A stretch of 64,000 nucleotides of DNA from positions 1 through 64,000 of the forward strand of contig DYHW01000004.1 in NCBI GenBank assembly GCA_020723965.1, read 5' to 3'. Source of the DNA: Melioribacter sp. GTDB lineage: Bacteria; Bacteroidota; Ignavibacteria; Ignavibacteriales; Melioribacteraceae. Under the pieces are notes generated by a model. It worked only from the letters and a program-made list of their open reading frames with translations. It was not told where the DNA came from and made no database searches. The translations under genes were made by a program, and so were the position numbers. Below are positions 25,936 to 37,547 of this stretch, piece by piece (the stretch's first letter is position 1; each line of letters opens with the position of its first letter).

Positions 25936-26529
25936 TTAACGTTTCCAAATTATATGTCCGTTTATATTAAACTTTTCATAAGTCTCTAATATGTCAATAC
26001 AAAAATTTAACAGCTCTTTATTGTTTTCCTTTTTTAAAAGTTCGTACAAACGAATAAACATTTTCTTCCCTGTTTCCGTTTGCTTGAGATTTTTCTTTAT
26101 GAAGTTGTGTTGCGAACATAGTGTTTGACCATTTTCAATGGTAGCTTGTCCGCCTAGGTCTTTGGGTTTGATGTGGTCTATATGTAGTTCGACCCCGTTT
26201 TTAATACCGCGCCCACATATCACGCACTTATAGTTATCCCTTTTCAATATCTTTTCTTTTTGTGCTTGGGAAAAATCTTCTAATTCTCTTTTGTGTTCAA
26301 GCGAGGGTTCATAACGGTATATCCCTTTTTTTACTTTAATAAGAAATCCGCTTTGAGCGAGTTGTCTTATTTGTCTGTCGGGATCTCTTAAAATTTTTTT
26401 TGTTCTTTTTTTGAATTCTGATACCGCCCAATCAACTATTTCGGGATGTTGAATATCTCGACCGGGATTTCTCTTAAAATATTCAATAATTATTTCGCTT
26501 TGAGAAACTACTTCATTTTCATTCTTCAT
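25936..26529 (-). CDS. HNH endonuclease, putative restriction enzyme
   Basis: 197 residues. The N-terminal half looks like a winged-helix/DNA-binding segment (RQIRQLAQSGFLIKVKKGIYRYEP). The C-terminal half holds a zinc-type HNH nuclease: CVICG ... ELHIDHIKPKDLGG ... IENGQTLCSQHN. It lies between two methyltransferase genes and overlaps the upstream one by 11 bases, so it is most likely the type II restriction enzyme of the cassette, cutting unmethylated DNA. The target sequence is not predictable by eye. Two methyltransferases would suit an asymmetric recognition site with each enzyme modifying one strand. Confidence 0.85.
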   Translation of the reverse strand: MKNENEVVSQSEIIIEYFKRNPGRDIQHPEIVDWAVSEFKKRTKKILRDPDRQIRQLAQSGFLIKVKKGIYRYEPSLEHKRELEDFSQAQKEKILKRDNYKCVICGRGIKNGVELHIDHIKPKDLGGQATIENGQTLCSQHNFIKKNLKQTETGKKMFIRLYELLKKENNKELLNFCIDILETYEKFNINGHIIWKR

Positions 26530-27379
26530 TGAATATCAGCGTCCCTGCTGCTTTTAAAATTCTATTTTTGGCCAACTCACAATATTTTTTATCAATTTCA
26601 ATACCTACTCCAATCCTTTTGTTCATAGCTGCTTCGATTAAAGTTGTTCCGCTACCCGCAAATGGATCAAATACAACATCTCCTACAAAACTAAATAACT
26701 TTATTGCACGTCTAGGAAGTTCTCGTGGAAATGGCGCTGGGTGTCCAATCTTTTTTTTGCTTTCTCCATTAAATGTCCAAAGTCCATTTGTCCAGTCCAT
26801 AAACTCTTGCCGACTAATATCTGAAATTTTTGAGCCGCTGTTTTTTTTCCATTCGTCTTTGTAAAGAACAACTATTAACTCTACCGGCGCAATGACAAAC
26901 GGCGCTGATGCAGATAACCAAGAGCCCCACGCTGTTCTTCGGGAAATATTTCCTTCATTCCAAATGATGGTGGAATGATATTTCCATCCAATTCTCTGTG
27001 CTATGGCTGTTAAATCTGCACCGATGCTTCTTTGTCCCCCTTTATTTTTATCCAGCGGAATATTTAAGCAAAAACGACCTCGTGTTTTAGTCCATTTAAA
27101 ACAGTTTGTTATCCATTTTTCTGAAAAAGCAAGATACTGCTCATACGTCAACTCGTCGTCGTTTGAATTATACTCTATACCAACATTATATGGTGGTGAT
27201 GTAATTGTCAGGTCAACAAACTCTTTTCCAAAAAGCTCACTGTCTAAAGCATTACCACGGAAAAGATAGATGTCCTTGTGACGAAGCACTTCGATCCGTA
27301 ATTCTTTGTTCTGTTCCAGCAGAAAATTAATTTTTTCCTCTGGTTCTTTATAATAAATTATTTTTTTCTTTCGTGGCAT
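26519..27379 (-). CDS. DNA methyltransferase (SPPY type) of the R-M cassette
   Basis: Second modification enzyme of the cassette. Motif IV is SPPYNVG near residue 60 and the SAM-binding segment is DPFAGSGTTLIEAAMNKRIGVGIEID near 240-265, again the beta-class order. SPPY is frequent in N4-cytosine enzymes but also occurs in N6-adenine ones, so the base is open. I start at ATG 27379 (MPRKKKIIYYKEPEE); an upstream GTG two codons earlier is possible. It is the first gene of the three-gene set on the minus strand, 197 bases after gyrB, and overlaps the HNH gene. Confidence 0.9.
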   Translation of the reverse strand: MPRKKKIIYYKEPEEKINFLLEQNKELRIEVLRHKDIYLFRGNALDSELFGKEFVDLTITSPPYNVGIEYNSNDDELTYEQYLAFSEKWITNCFKWTKTRGRFCLNIPLDKNKGGQRSIGADLTAIAQRIGWKYHSTIIWNEGNISRRTAWGSWLSASAPFVIAPVELIVVLYKDEWKKNSGSKISDISRQEFMDWTNGLWTFNGESKKKIGHPAPFPRELPRRAIKLFSFVGDVVFDPFAGSGTTLIEAAMNKRIGVGIEIDKKYCELAKNRILKAAGTLIFNEE

Positions 27380-27576
27380 AATCACTTTTCCATCTTTTCC
27401 AGGAGCAAGGGCAAGATTAGCTATTTTGTGTTTTATCTAGATCGCATTCTTTCGTTTCGTGCATAAGCAAGAACACGAGCTTGTTTGCTGCTTCCGCTTT
27501 GTTGCTAAACCAAGATAACGCTGTGTAGAAAAATACAATGCAATATTCGCTTTGTGCCGAAACTTGCTCGCCTGCA

Positions 27577-29868
<2,292 letters not shown>

Positions 29869-29891
<23 letters not shown>

Positions 29892-30981
29892 GGTATATTT
29901 TTATTAATGTGCTTTCATCTGTAAGATTTAGTTCTTCTATGCGCGTTAAATCTGTCATGGTTATAAATGCTTGCCCGATAAGAGGCAAGTATTTACTTAT
30001 TCTTCCAGCTCTGTAAGAATCTAGCTCGCCAAAAATATCATCCATTAAAAAAATTGGGGTTTTCCCAAGTTTGTCTTTTATATAAAAAAATTGCGCAAAT
30101 CGTAATGCTATTTGAAAAGTTTTATGCTCTCCTTGTGAACCAAACCGTTTTAGTTCTAATCCGTTTATTGAAAAGATAAAGTCATCTCTGTGCGGTCCGA
30201 CAAGATTTACTCCTCTTCTTAGTTCGTCTTCTCTTCTATATCTTAGTTCCTCTAGAAACTTTTGAGGTATGTTTGTTGTTTCCTCCTCGATAATCGTACT
30301 ATATACTATTTTCGGCTCTTCAAAATCTACAACTATATTTTTGTATGCTTGGCTTAAGTAAGACTGAAAATTTTTGACAAAGCTAATCCGCTGTTTAATA
30401 ATTTCTGCGCCGCTGATAATTAAAGCTTCTGTCCATGCTTCTAGTTGATCAAACAAATTCTGGTTGCGAAATTCTTTTATCTGAGAAAGAAGCGCTGTCC
30501 GTTGGCGTAATGTTTTATTATACTCCAAAAGTATTTCTAAATAAGCATGGCTAGTTTGAGAAATTACAGAGTCGATAAACCTTCTGCGATCCGCTGGTGA
30601 ACCGTGTGTAATTGCTTGGTCGCCTTGTGTGAGAGAAACAATGGGTAACTTTCCTATAATTTCTGCGTTTTTTATTATTTGTTTTCCGTCTATAAAAAAA
30701 TTCTTTTTATTTTTTTCTAAGTCATAAAAGATTCTCGCTAAATTCGTGGTCTTATCAACAAACTCCCCCTTAATATCAAAGAACTGCTCGCCAAACATAA
30801 TTACATCGCTTTCGCTTGCGAGATTAAGGTTTTTAGTTGTACATAAATAATAAATTGATTCTAAAATAGAAGTTTTGCCCTGCCCGTTTCCGCCTACGAT
30901 GAGATTTATTTTTTCGGAAAAATTTAGTGATGTATGCTTGTGTAGTCTAAAGTTTAGCAACTCGATTTTTTTTAAAACCAT
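29869..30981 (-). CDS. recF: DNA replication and repair protein RecF
   Basis: SMC-like ATPase that acts at gaps and stalled forks to load RecA with RecO and RecR. The Walker A motif GGNGQGKTSILESIYYL is near residue 30, the ABC signature region FGSQGEHKTFQIALRFAQ near 280 and Walker B IFLMDDIFGELD near 310. Length 370 is typical. It starts one base after the dnaN stop codon and overlaps dciA at its end, so all are co-translated. Confidence 0.96.
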
Positions 30982-30982
30982 T

Positions 30983-32116
30983 TTATGTGTTCAACCGCAC
31001 CGGCATCAACAACATCATTAAATCAATATTTTCTTTTTTTAATACCGGCTCTACTATTACCGCTTTCGTAGAAGAGTGAAGTTTAAATACTATCTCTTCC
31101 TCGCTTCCCAAGTGATTTAGAACATCATTAACATAAACAGAGTTGAATCCTATTTCGAGCTCTTCTCCGTTAAAATCGCATGCTACTTTTTCTTCGCCGG
31201 CTGCGCCTATATCTATATCCTCTGCTGATATGTCTAGCAACGTTTTAGAAAGAGAAAGCTTAACTTTTTTCGTGCTACTGGATATTGAGAACAGCATCAT
31301 TCTCTTGATAGAATCGTGTAGCTCTTTTGTTTTCACCTTCATTAAAAGTTCGTTCTCTAAAGGAATTACGCTAGAATAGTCTGGATACTTTTGTGCTATT
31401 AGCCTTGTTATTAGTTCTATGTCGTTCAGCTTAAATGAAATGAAGGATTTTGTTAAATAAATATTTACTTCTTTCTCGTCTAATAATTTCATTAACACAG
31501 AAACTGCTCTTTCGGGAATAACGTATTGTTGATTAAACTTAGGCACCACTTTCTTATTTAATAAATTTACTAGCCGGTGCCCATCAGTAGTAACAAATCT
31601 AATTCCTTCTTCTGTAAACTCTAACAAAGTTCCTGTCATAGCAGGTCGCATTTCTTCTTTGCTCATCGCAAACGAGCTGCTTTCAAATGCTTGTTTTAAG
31701 TCCATTCCGTTAATAGAAATTTCGTTTAGCTCTTTTATGTTTTTCTCTTTATTCACAGAAGGTATTTCGGGAAACTCTTCCCCTTCTAAGTAACTAATTG
31801 TATATTTTCCTGTATCCGTTATAAGGTTTATTTTTTTATTAGCAAGTATTTTAAAATGAATAACTGTTTCCTTTAATGATCTTACTATATCATTTAATAG
31901 GCGTGCTGGGACTATTATTCTAATATCTTCTTCAGCTACAATATTTAGAGAAGATTTAAGTGATATCTCTAGATCAGTAGCATAAATTGTTAATTGTCCT
32001 TCTTTAATTTCAAGGAGAAAATTTTCGAGAATAGGCATTGGTGTTCTTGTGGGGACAGCAGGAATAATCTTACTAAGAAGTTTTTCAAGTTCTTTACTGT
32101 TTACTTTGAATTCCAT
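30983..32116 (-). CDS. dnaN: DNA polymerase III sliding clamp (beta subunit)
   Basis: Ring-shaped clamp that tethers the replicative polymerase. The three DNA-clamp domains cover residues 1-120, 125-245 and 250-377, starting MEFKVNSKELEKLLSKI and ending with the clamp-closing C-terminus MLLMPVRLN. I place the start at ATG 32116 because AAGGAGA stands 6-9 bases upstream of it. The TTG 45 bases further out would add a hydrophobic stretch foreign to the family. It is separated from dnaA by about 450 bases of very AT-rich DNA. Confidence 0.97.
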   Translation of the reverse strand: MEFKVNSKELEKLLSKIIPAVPTRTPMPILENFLLEIKEGQLTIYATDLEISLKSSLNIVAEEDIRIIVPARLLNDIVRSLKETVIHFKILANKKINLITDTGKYTISYLEGEEFPEIPSVNKEKNIKELNEISINGMDLKQAFESSSFAMSKEEMRPAMTGTLLEFTEEGIRFVTTDGHRLVNLLNKKVVPKFNQQYVIPERAVSVLMKLLDEKEVNIYLTKSFISFKLNDIELITRLIAQKYPDYSSVIPLENELLMKVKTKELHDSIKRMMLFSISSSTKKVKLSLSKTLLDISAEDIDIGAAGEEKVACDFNGEELEIGFNSVYVNDVLNHLGSEEEIVFKLHSSTKAVIVEPVLKKENIDLMMLLMPVRLNT

Positions 32117-32569
32117 AAAAATTCTCCTTGTTACACCAAAAAATATTAAAATTTGTTGCAACTATCAATTTTTGATAATTTCTTATTTACGACAAGTAAT
32201 GTTGTTAAATTTTTTTTCTTCTATCAAATAGTAATTAATGCTTCTCGAATAAAATAGTTATTTAGTAACCTTATTTTATTCTTACTAAAAAGGAAAATAA
32301 GGAAAAGAAAAAGTATGACTTTTTAATTTGTCAACAGAGTTATTATAATTTCTCTTTTATTATATAATAAGTAATAAGAATAATAAAGGAGTGAATATGT
32401 TAATAAGTATTATTTCCTTTATTTTTTAAGTGAAATAAAACTATTTTTTTTTTGCTAAAGTTAATAAAAAGTAGAAAACCAAGAGAAGAAAAAACGGAAG
32501 CAATAAAAAAGAAAAACTAACTATTACTACACATACAAATAACAGCTTATCAACAAAAACAACAGGAGA
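32117..32569. other. Very AT-rich dnaA-dnaN spacer
   Basis: About 450 bases between dnaA and dnaN with very low GC and long A/T runs (for example around 32340-32395). One near-match to a DnaA box, TTATCAACA, lies at 32547-32555, and a weaker TTGTCAACA at about 32328-32336. The dnaN ribosome binding site is at its low-coordinate end. It may hold the dnaN promoter and a secondary part of the origin. No convincing gene was found; a 10-codon frame after an AAAGGAG at 32385-32391 is too short to call. Confidence 0.5.
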
Positions 32570-33976
32570 TTAAACAACGCTCATCTCTATTTTATTTTTT
32601 AATGAAATTACCATTTCTTTAATTTTAGGATCGCTAGAGAGCATCTTCTCGATACAAGCGTGTGCGTGGATTACTGTAGAATGGTCTCTTCCTCCAAAAT
32701 GAAGCCCAATTGTTTTAAGAGAGGACTTAGTGAGAGATTTAGAAAGGAACATAGCAATTTGCCTGGCAAAAACGACTTCTTTTCTTCTGTTTTTTTCGCG
32801 CAGTTTATTCTCTTCCATTTTAAAAAACTCACTTACTACTTTATTTATAACATCAATAGAAATATTCACCTGCTTATTAGTAGAAACTTCGCGAACTGTT
32901 TTTTTAACCAGGTCAAAGTCTATTTCTTTTGAATTGAGAGAAGAGTTAGCAAGGAGTTTTACAAGGCATCCCTCTAGTTCGCGAATATTCGAGGTAATAT
33001 TTTGAGCAATGTATTCCAAAATTTCATTTGTAAGACTAATTCCGAAAGAAAAACTTTTATTTTTTAGAATAGCTACACGCGTTTCAAAATCAGGAGGCTG
33101 AACATCAGCAGAAAGCCCCCAGGAAAAGCGAGAGATTAGTCTTTCATTTAATCCCTTCAAATCTTTAGGAGCTTTATCGCTAGATAAAACAACCTGTCTT
33201 CCAGACTGATGAAGTGTATTAAAAATTTGAAAGAAAAGGTCCTGAGTTTTTTCCTTTCCTATTAAAAATTGAATATCATCTATAATTAAACAATCCATAC
33301 TTTTGTAAAAATTAGAGAACTCATTGACGTTGTCATTCTGAATAGCTTCAACAAACTCAACGGTAAAAACATCGGAAGACAAATAGATAACTCTTTTGTC
33401 CGGAGATGCCTCTAAAATCTTGTTGCCTATAGCTTGTATAAGATGCGTTTTACCTAGTCCTACACCACCATAAATAAAAAGAGGATTGAAAGAGGTTTGT
33501 CCAGTATTTTCACCTACTGCAAAAGCAGCAGCGCGAGCAAGCTGATTGCCTTCCCCTTTTATAAAATTATCAAAAATATAGCGGGGATTTAGGAATGTCT
33601 CGTAGTTCCTTGTTTTTTTAAGAGAGATTAAAGTAGGAGTATGATTATTTTGGGCGGTGTTAATTGGTCTCTCTTCAACAGGCGGTTTTTCTTCTAGAAT
33701 AACATACGCTAATTTCCCTTCTGCACCCAAAACATGTCCAACAGTTTTGTTAATTAGAGTATTGTAATGTTCCTCTATCCATTCAATAAAAAAATTATTA
33801 GGAACAGAAATTTTTAAAGTATTATTATCTAAAGCAAATGGCTTTATAGGTAGAAACCAGGTATTGTAAGTAATGGAAGGAACATTCTCTTTGATTATAC
33901 TCAGACACTCTTTCCAAAGTAAAGAAGCGTTTTTTTCAATAGGAAGAGTCAGGGCTGAAGATTGCATATTATCCAC
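32570..33976 (-). CDS. dnaA: Chromosomal replication initiator protein DnaA
   Basis: AAA+ protein that binds DnaA boxes and melts the origin. Domain I is at residues 15-95, the Walker A motif GGVGLGKTHLIQAIG near 170, Walker B CLIIDDIQFL near 230, and domain IV near 400-460 with the DNA-binding signature FGGRDHSTVIHA. The frame opens at GTG 33976 and has ATG three codons later (33967). The GTG lies inside a perfect DnaA box, so the ATG start may be the real one. First gene of the minus-strand replication cluster. Confidence 0.97.
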   Translation of the reverse strand: MDNMQSSALTLPIEKNASLLWKECLSIIKENVPSITYNTWFLPIKPFALDNNTLKISVPNNFFIEWIEEHYNTLINKTVGHVLGAEGKLAYVILEEKPPVEERPINTAQNNHTPTLISLKKTRNYETFLNPRYIFDNFIKGEGNQLARAAAFAVGENTGQTSFNPLFIYGGVGLGKTHLIQAIGNKILEASPDKRVIYLSSDVFTVEFVEAIQNDNVNEFSNFYKSMDCLIIDDIQFLIGKEKTQDLFFQIFNTLHQSGRQVVLSSDKAPKDLKGLNERLISRFSWGLSADVQPPDFETRVAILKNKSFSFGISLTNEILEYIAQNITSNIRELEGCLVKLLANSSLNSKEIDFDLVKKTVREVSTNKQVNISIDVINKVVSEFFKMEENKLREKNRRKEVVFARQIAMFLSKSLTKSSLKTIGLHFGGRDHSTVIHAHACIEKMLSSDPKIKEMVISLKNKIEMSVV

Positions 33977-33977
33977 A
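33969..33977 (+). promoter_or_regulatory. DnaA box TTATCCACA overlapping the dnaA start
   Basis: Exact match to the high-affinity DnaA box. It covers the annotated GTG start codon of dnaA and lies just upstream of the alternative ATG, so DnaA binding here could repress its own gene. Confidence 0.8.
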
Positions 33978-34053
33978 AAAGAAAAACCTTATAAAAAATT
34001 GATAATTTTTTAAAAAATAAAAAGTTGAAACGAGACAAAAAACAATTAACAAA

Positions 34054-34062
34054 TTATTCACA
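34054..34062 (+). promoter_or_regulatory. DnaA box TTATTCACA
   Basis: Exact match to TTATNCACA, 85 bases from the box at the dnaA start and in the same orientation, inside the probable origin. Confidence 0.75.
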
Positions 34063-34194
34063 TTAAAAAAACACGCCAACTGGTTTTATAACAAGCAGTT
34101 TTTAAAACAAAAGCAACAAAACTAACACTAAGAGTAAATAAAAATTAAAAAAAAATAAGCCCGCAAATTCGGGAAACGTTTCACACCCGCTTAG

Positions 34195-34203
34195 TTATTC
34201 ACA
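34195..34203 (+). promoter_or_regulatory. DnaA box TTATTCACA
   Basis: Third exact TTATNCACA match, 141 bases beyond the previous one and in the same orientation. It is followed by TTGTTAACA (34207-34215), a weak two-mismatch site. Confidence 0.75.
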
Positions 34204-34383
34204 AGTTGTTAACAGAGAAATTCCCTCTTCTTGGTTGCTGATGAAAATAAATTTTGGTAACTAATAGTGCAAATTAAATCTTTAAAAAAGAAAATTTTTT
34301 TTTATTATTTCCGCCAGCGTTTAGAAAAGAAAGCAAAAACAGAACAAAAATTTACTAAAGACAAAAATTATCTAGAGCAATAA

Positions 34384-35358
34384 ATGAACAACATAAAGAT
34401 AGTATTTACGGGCGGAACCTTTTCTATGAAGATAGACGATATAACTAAAACAGCAGTCCCATTTTTTCACGGAGTCGACCTCTTAGAGAAGATACCGGAA
34501 GCAAAAGACCTAGCAAATATATCTATTTATGAGTTCGGAAACTTTCCGGGACCACATATAACTCCTGAAAAAATGCACGATCTTTCACTAAAGATAAAAT
34601 ATTTTGCTCAACAAGAAGATGTTGATGGAATAATAGTTACACACGGAACAGATACACTGGAAGAAACCGCTTATTTTGTTGATCTTACAGTAAAGACAGA
34701 AAAACCAATAGTTTTTATAGGGGCAATGAAAACGAGCAGCGAGCCAGACTGGGACGGACCAAAAAATTTATTAGACGCAATTCATATATGCAATAATCAG
34801 AACAGTAAAAAAATGGGCGTTTTAGTTTGTTTGAACGGTGAAATAAATGCAGCAAGCGAAGTAACAAAAACTCACACAGAAGATATTGAAACTTTTCATA
34901 GTCTCGATTTTGGAGCGATCGGATTAGTGGAAAGAGGACAGGTAATTTTTAATCGGGCCCCCAGAAAATTAGAAACTTTGGAAACAGAAAATATAAATAC
35001 CAATGTAGACCTAATTAAAGTATATGCGGGAATGGAAGATAAATTTTTCCATTTCGCTGCAGATAGTGGGGCAGAGGGAGTAATAGTAGAAGCAATGGGA
35101 GTGGGCAACGTTCCCCCCGCTGTTTTTGAAGGGATTAAATACATTATACAGAAAAACATTCCAATAGTTTTAGTTTCACGCTGTCCCGCCGGAGAAACAA
35201 TAGACACTTATGGATATCCCGGAGCGGGAAAGTGGCTGAAAAACTTAGGGGTTATTTTTGCTGATTATTTGAATGGGCAGAAAGCAAGAATAAAAATGAT
35301 GATCTGCCTCGGAATAACGAAAGATTTAAATCAGTTACGCAAAATGTTCGAAGAATAA
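34384..35358 (+). CDS. L-asparaginase
   Basis: Hydrolyses L-asparagine to aspartate and ammonia. The two threonine-bearing motifs of the family are present: FTGGTFSM near residue 8-15 (nucleophile Thr12) and VTHGTDTLEETAYF near 84-97. The usual lysine lies in GAMKTSSEPDWDGPKNLLDA. There is no signal peptide, so it is cytoplasmic. The 324-aa length is normal. It is divergent from dnaA across the origin region. A hairpin with T-run follows at about 35569-35600. Confidence 0.9.
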   Translation: MNNIKIVFTGGTFSMKIDDITKTAVPFFHGVDLLEKIPEAKDLANISIYEFGNFPGPHITPEKMHDLSLKIKYFAQQEDVDGIIVTHGTDTLEETAYFVDLTVKTEKPIVFIGAMKTSSEPDWDGPKNLLDAIHICNNQNSKKMGVLVCLNGEINAASEVTKTHTEDIETFHSLDFGAIGLVERGQVIFNRAPRKLETLETENINTNVDLIKVYAGMEDKFFHFAADSGAEGVIVEAMGVGNVPPAVFEGIKYIIQKNIPIVLVSRCPAGETIDTYGYPGAGKWLKNLGVIFADYLNGQKARIKMMICLGITKDLNQLRKMFEE

Positions 35359-35568
35359 AAATGAGTCAAACTGTTAAGCCAGACGCATCTTTGTGAATGC
35401 AGAAAGCCAAAAGAATGTATGCCAAAACTTTCTTCTTATATATTACTAACAAAACAAAAAAACACAGCGAAGTACAGCAAAGAAAAAAAGACATAGTTTT
35501 TATTAGCGATCTTAAAAGAGCGTTTTTGTACTATTACGAAAATTTAACAGAGAGGAGAAAAAAAAGAA

Positions 35569-35600
35569 AGCCCCGAAAAAATATCGGGACTTTTTACTTT
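35569..35600. terminator. Bidirectional terminator between asparaginase and the antiporter
   Basis: Stem CCCGA (35572-35576) pairs with TCGGG (35584-35588) across a 7-base A-rich loop. T-rich sequence follows on the plus side and A-rich sequence precedes it, so it can serve both convergent genes (34384-35358 plus, 35606-36916 minus). The rest of the 247-bp gap shows no gene. Confidence 0.65.
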
Positions 35601-35605
35601 TTTAC

Positions 35606-36916
35606 TCAGATAAAGAGCAACTCGACAATAATAAAAATTGGAAGCAGAGCTATTATAGAGAACCTCCACATGTAAGCAAAAAAGCTCGGCATCTTTATGT
35701 TGTTTTCTTCGGCCACCGCTTTGACCATAAAATTTGGACCATTTCCAATGTAAGTCATACTACCAAAGAAAACAGCGGCAACAGAAATAGCTTTTAATAA
35801 CTCTTCTGGAATTCCAGCAACAAGATTAGTAGATTGTTCACCCAAGCCCAAAGCAAGCGAATGAAAGGTAACGGCGGTTGGAGTGTTGTCTAAAAAGCTG
35901 CTAAGCAATCCAGTGTAATAATAAAATTGATGTGCCGTAACAACGCCGAATGTCTTGGCGTGTGTTTCGAGGTAAAGCAGCACAGGAACCATTGTAACAA
36001 AAATACCCAAGAACAAATAGGCAACTTCTTTTATAGGTTCCCATGTAAAATTATTTGATACCCTTAAAAGTCTTGGAGTTAATAGTAATGAGAGAACTCC
36101 CATACCAAGAATTGTTCCCTCTCTAATGAACTTATATAAATGATTTTGATGAATGATAGGGAGATAATGTTCGTTCAAAAACGCAACAGCCAAAACAACG
36201 CCTATCAAAAAAATGAAGTTAAGGTTACCCTGAATTCTAATCGGCTTACGAAAGGATTTATCAGCAAGGATTGCTTCTGCGGGCTCCCTTTTGTAGTAAT
36301 AAGAATCAACAAAGAAATACATTATAAGAAGCAAGGTATTTGCCACAAACCATTCGGGCAATAGATGTGAAAACCAAGTAAAATGAGCACCGCGCAAATA
36401 CATCATAAATAGCGGGGGGTCGCCCAAAGGGGTTAATAAACCGCCACAGTTTGCAACGATACCAATAAAAAAAAGAATAGTATGCACCTTGAACTTTCGT
36501 TCTTTATTGGTTTGAATAATTGGACGAATTAAAAGCATGGCAGCACCGGTAGTTCCCATAAAAGAAGCGAGCACGGCGCCGATTCCTAAAAACAAAGTAT
36601 TTATTTTAGGCGTTGCCTCAATATCTCCAGATAAAAATATTCCTCCTGTAATTGTGAATAAAGCGCCAAGAAGAATAATAAACGGAACATAGTCGAACAA
36701 GATTGTATGATATAATTGATTTCCCAATCCAACGGCGAGCAAATAAATAATTATAGGCACGCTCAAAATTACAGCAATGAGAAGTTTGTTTTTATTTTGT
36801 TCCCAGAAATGATTCCAAAACAATGGGAAGACTGCGATAGACAAAAGCATTAAGACAAAAGGAATAGCGCAGATAAGAGGAATTTGATAACCGTTAGTCT
36901 CCATTATTGGTTCCAT
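35606..36916 (-). CDS. Na+/H+ antiporter, NhaD-like (ion transporter superfamily)
   Basis: Inner-membrane protein of about 11-12 helices. The ion transporter signatures are seen in LASFMGTTGAAMLLIRPII near residue 115-135 and the GGLLTPLGDPPLFMMYLRG segment near 160, with SFLDNTPTAVTFHSLAL and GSMTYIGNGPNFMVKAVAEE in the second half. These NTP/TPxGxPP-like hairpins are typical of NhaD-type sodium/proton antiporters, which were formerly often labelled citrate transporters. The transported ion is inferred from family. Confidence 0.85.
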   Translation of the reverse strand: MEPIMETNGYQIPLICAIPFVLMLLSIAVFPLFWNHFWEQNKNKLLIAVILSVPIIIYLLAVGLGNQLYHTILFDYVPFIILLGALFTITGGIFLSGDIEATPKINTLFLGIGAVLASFMGTTGAAMLLIRPIIQTNKERKFKVHTILFFIGIVANCGGLLTPLGDPPLFMMYLRGAHFTWFSHLLPEWFVANTLLLIMYFFVDSYYYKREPAEAILADKSFRKPIRIQGNLNFIFLIGVVLAVAFLNEHYLPIIHQNHLYKFIREGTILGMGVLSLLLTPRLLRVSNNFTWEPIKEVAYLFLGIFVTMVPVLLYLETHAKTFGVVTAHQFYYYTGLLSSFLDNTPTAVTFHSLALGLGEQSTNLVAGIPEELLKAISVAAVFFGSMTYIGNGPNFMVKAVAEENNIKMPSFFAYMWRFSIIALLPIFIIVELLFI

Positions 36917-37093
36917 ATAAATTATTGATTCGCAAAACTATGTTTTGAGAAGAAACTAATCAATAAAAATAGTTAGAAGAGTATATCTTTTATAGCTAAA
37001 ATTTCCGATAGAACAGAATAATTTTATCTCGCAGCAAAAGTTTTAAACAGAAAAAAATAATTTTCTATTAATAGATAAGGGGGAAAATAAAGG

Positions 37094-37456
37094 TTAGCTC
37101 AAAAGATCTTCGTCTCGATAGAGCATTAAAATAGCCGTATGCGAAACAATAACGAATTTTTCATTTTCAATTTCTGCCTCAATAGCGTCTTTGCGAAGAA
37201 AAAGAGCAAAATCTCCCTCGCGCGCTTGAAGCGGAATATACTTTATGGTTTTCTTTTCTCGCCAGGGTTCATCGTCATCAGTAGGCATGCCAATAGGGTA
37301 ACCAGGGCCAACCTTAATAACGTAGCCGCCCTGAACTTTTTCTTTTTCAGTTACGCCAGGTGGAAGATATAAACCGCTGTTTGTTTTGTTAATGTTTTCT
37401 TCTGGCTTTATTAACACGCGGTCGCCAACGATTATTATTTTTTCTGTGTTGATCAA
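37094..37456 (-). CDS. GroES-family co-chaperonin, divergent
   Basis: 120 residues with the GroES fold pattern: VGDRVLIKPEEN at the N-terminus, a mobile-loop-like NKTNSGLYLPPGVTEKEKVQGGYVIKVGPG, and EGDFALFLRKDAIEAEIENEKFVIVSHTAILML at the C-terminus. It is longer than GroES (about 95 aa) because of an insert around PIGMPTDDDEPWREKKTIKYIP. No groEL is adjacent, so this is probably a second, specialised co-chaperonin. The only start in range is TTG at 37456. Confidence 0.8.
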   Translation of the reverse strand: MINTEKIIIVGDRVLIKPEENINKTNSGLYLPPGVTEKEKVQGGYVIKVGPGYPIGMPTDDDEPWREKKTIKYIPLQAREGDFALFLRKDAIEAEIENEKFVIVSHTAILMLYRDEDLLS

Positions 37457-37547
37457 TCTGTAATGATTATTTTATTCTACTCAAAAATAACAAACGACAA
37501 GAAGAGCTCCAAATAGTTATCTTAGTATGAAATAATTTTGAGTAATT

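Larger units (their letters stand above)
33977..34383. other. Probable chromosomal origin region (oriC)
   Basis: This 407-bp region lies between divergent dnaA and the asparaginase gene. With the box over the dnaA start it contains three exact TTATNCACA boxes in the same orientation (33969, 34054 and 34195) separated by AT-rich tracts (33988-34025, 34134-34157, 34276-34308) that could serve as the unwinding element. A short hairpin CCCG-CAAATT-CGGG (34160-34173) and a 10-bp palindrome GAAACGTTTC (34173-34182) lie between the boxes. Placement next to dnaA and upstream of dnaN-recF-gyrB fits a bacterial oriC. No gene is seen in it. Confidence 0.75.

Noticed and set aside
32397..32429. Ten-codon hydrophobic frame after AAAGGAG in the dnaA-dnaN spacer
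   Set aside because: The ribosome binding site is good but it points away from both neighbours (plus strand) and the peptide is too short to support.
34160..34182. CCCG/CGGG hairpin and GAAACGTTTC palindrome as terminator or parS site
   Set aside because: The stem is only 4 bp, and the parS-like halves GTTTCAC/GAAAC are in everted order, so neither a real terminator nor a ParB site is supported.
35397..35675. Plus-strand frame of 92 codons after the asparaginase gene
   Set aside because: It runs straight through the terminator hairpin and into the convergent antiporter gene, and its composition is a lysine-rich artefact of A-rich DNA.
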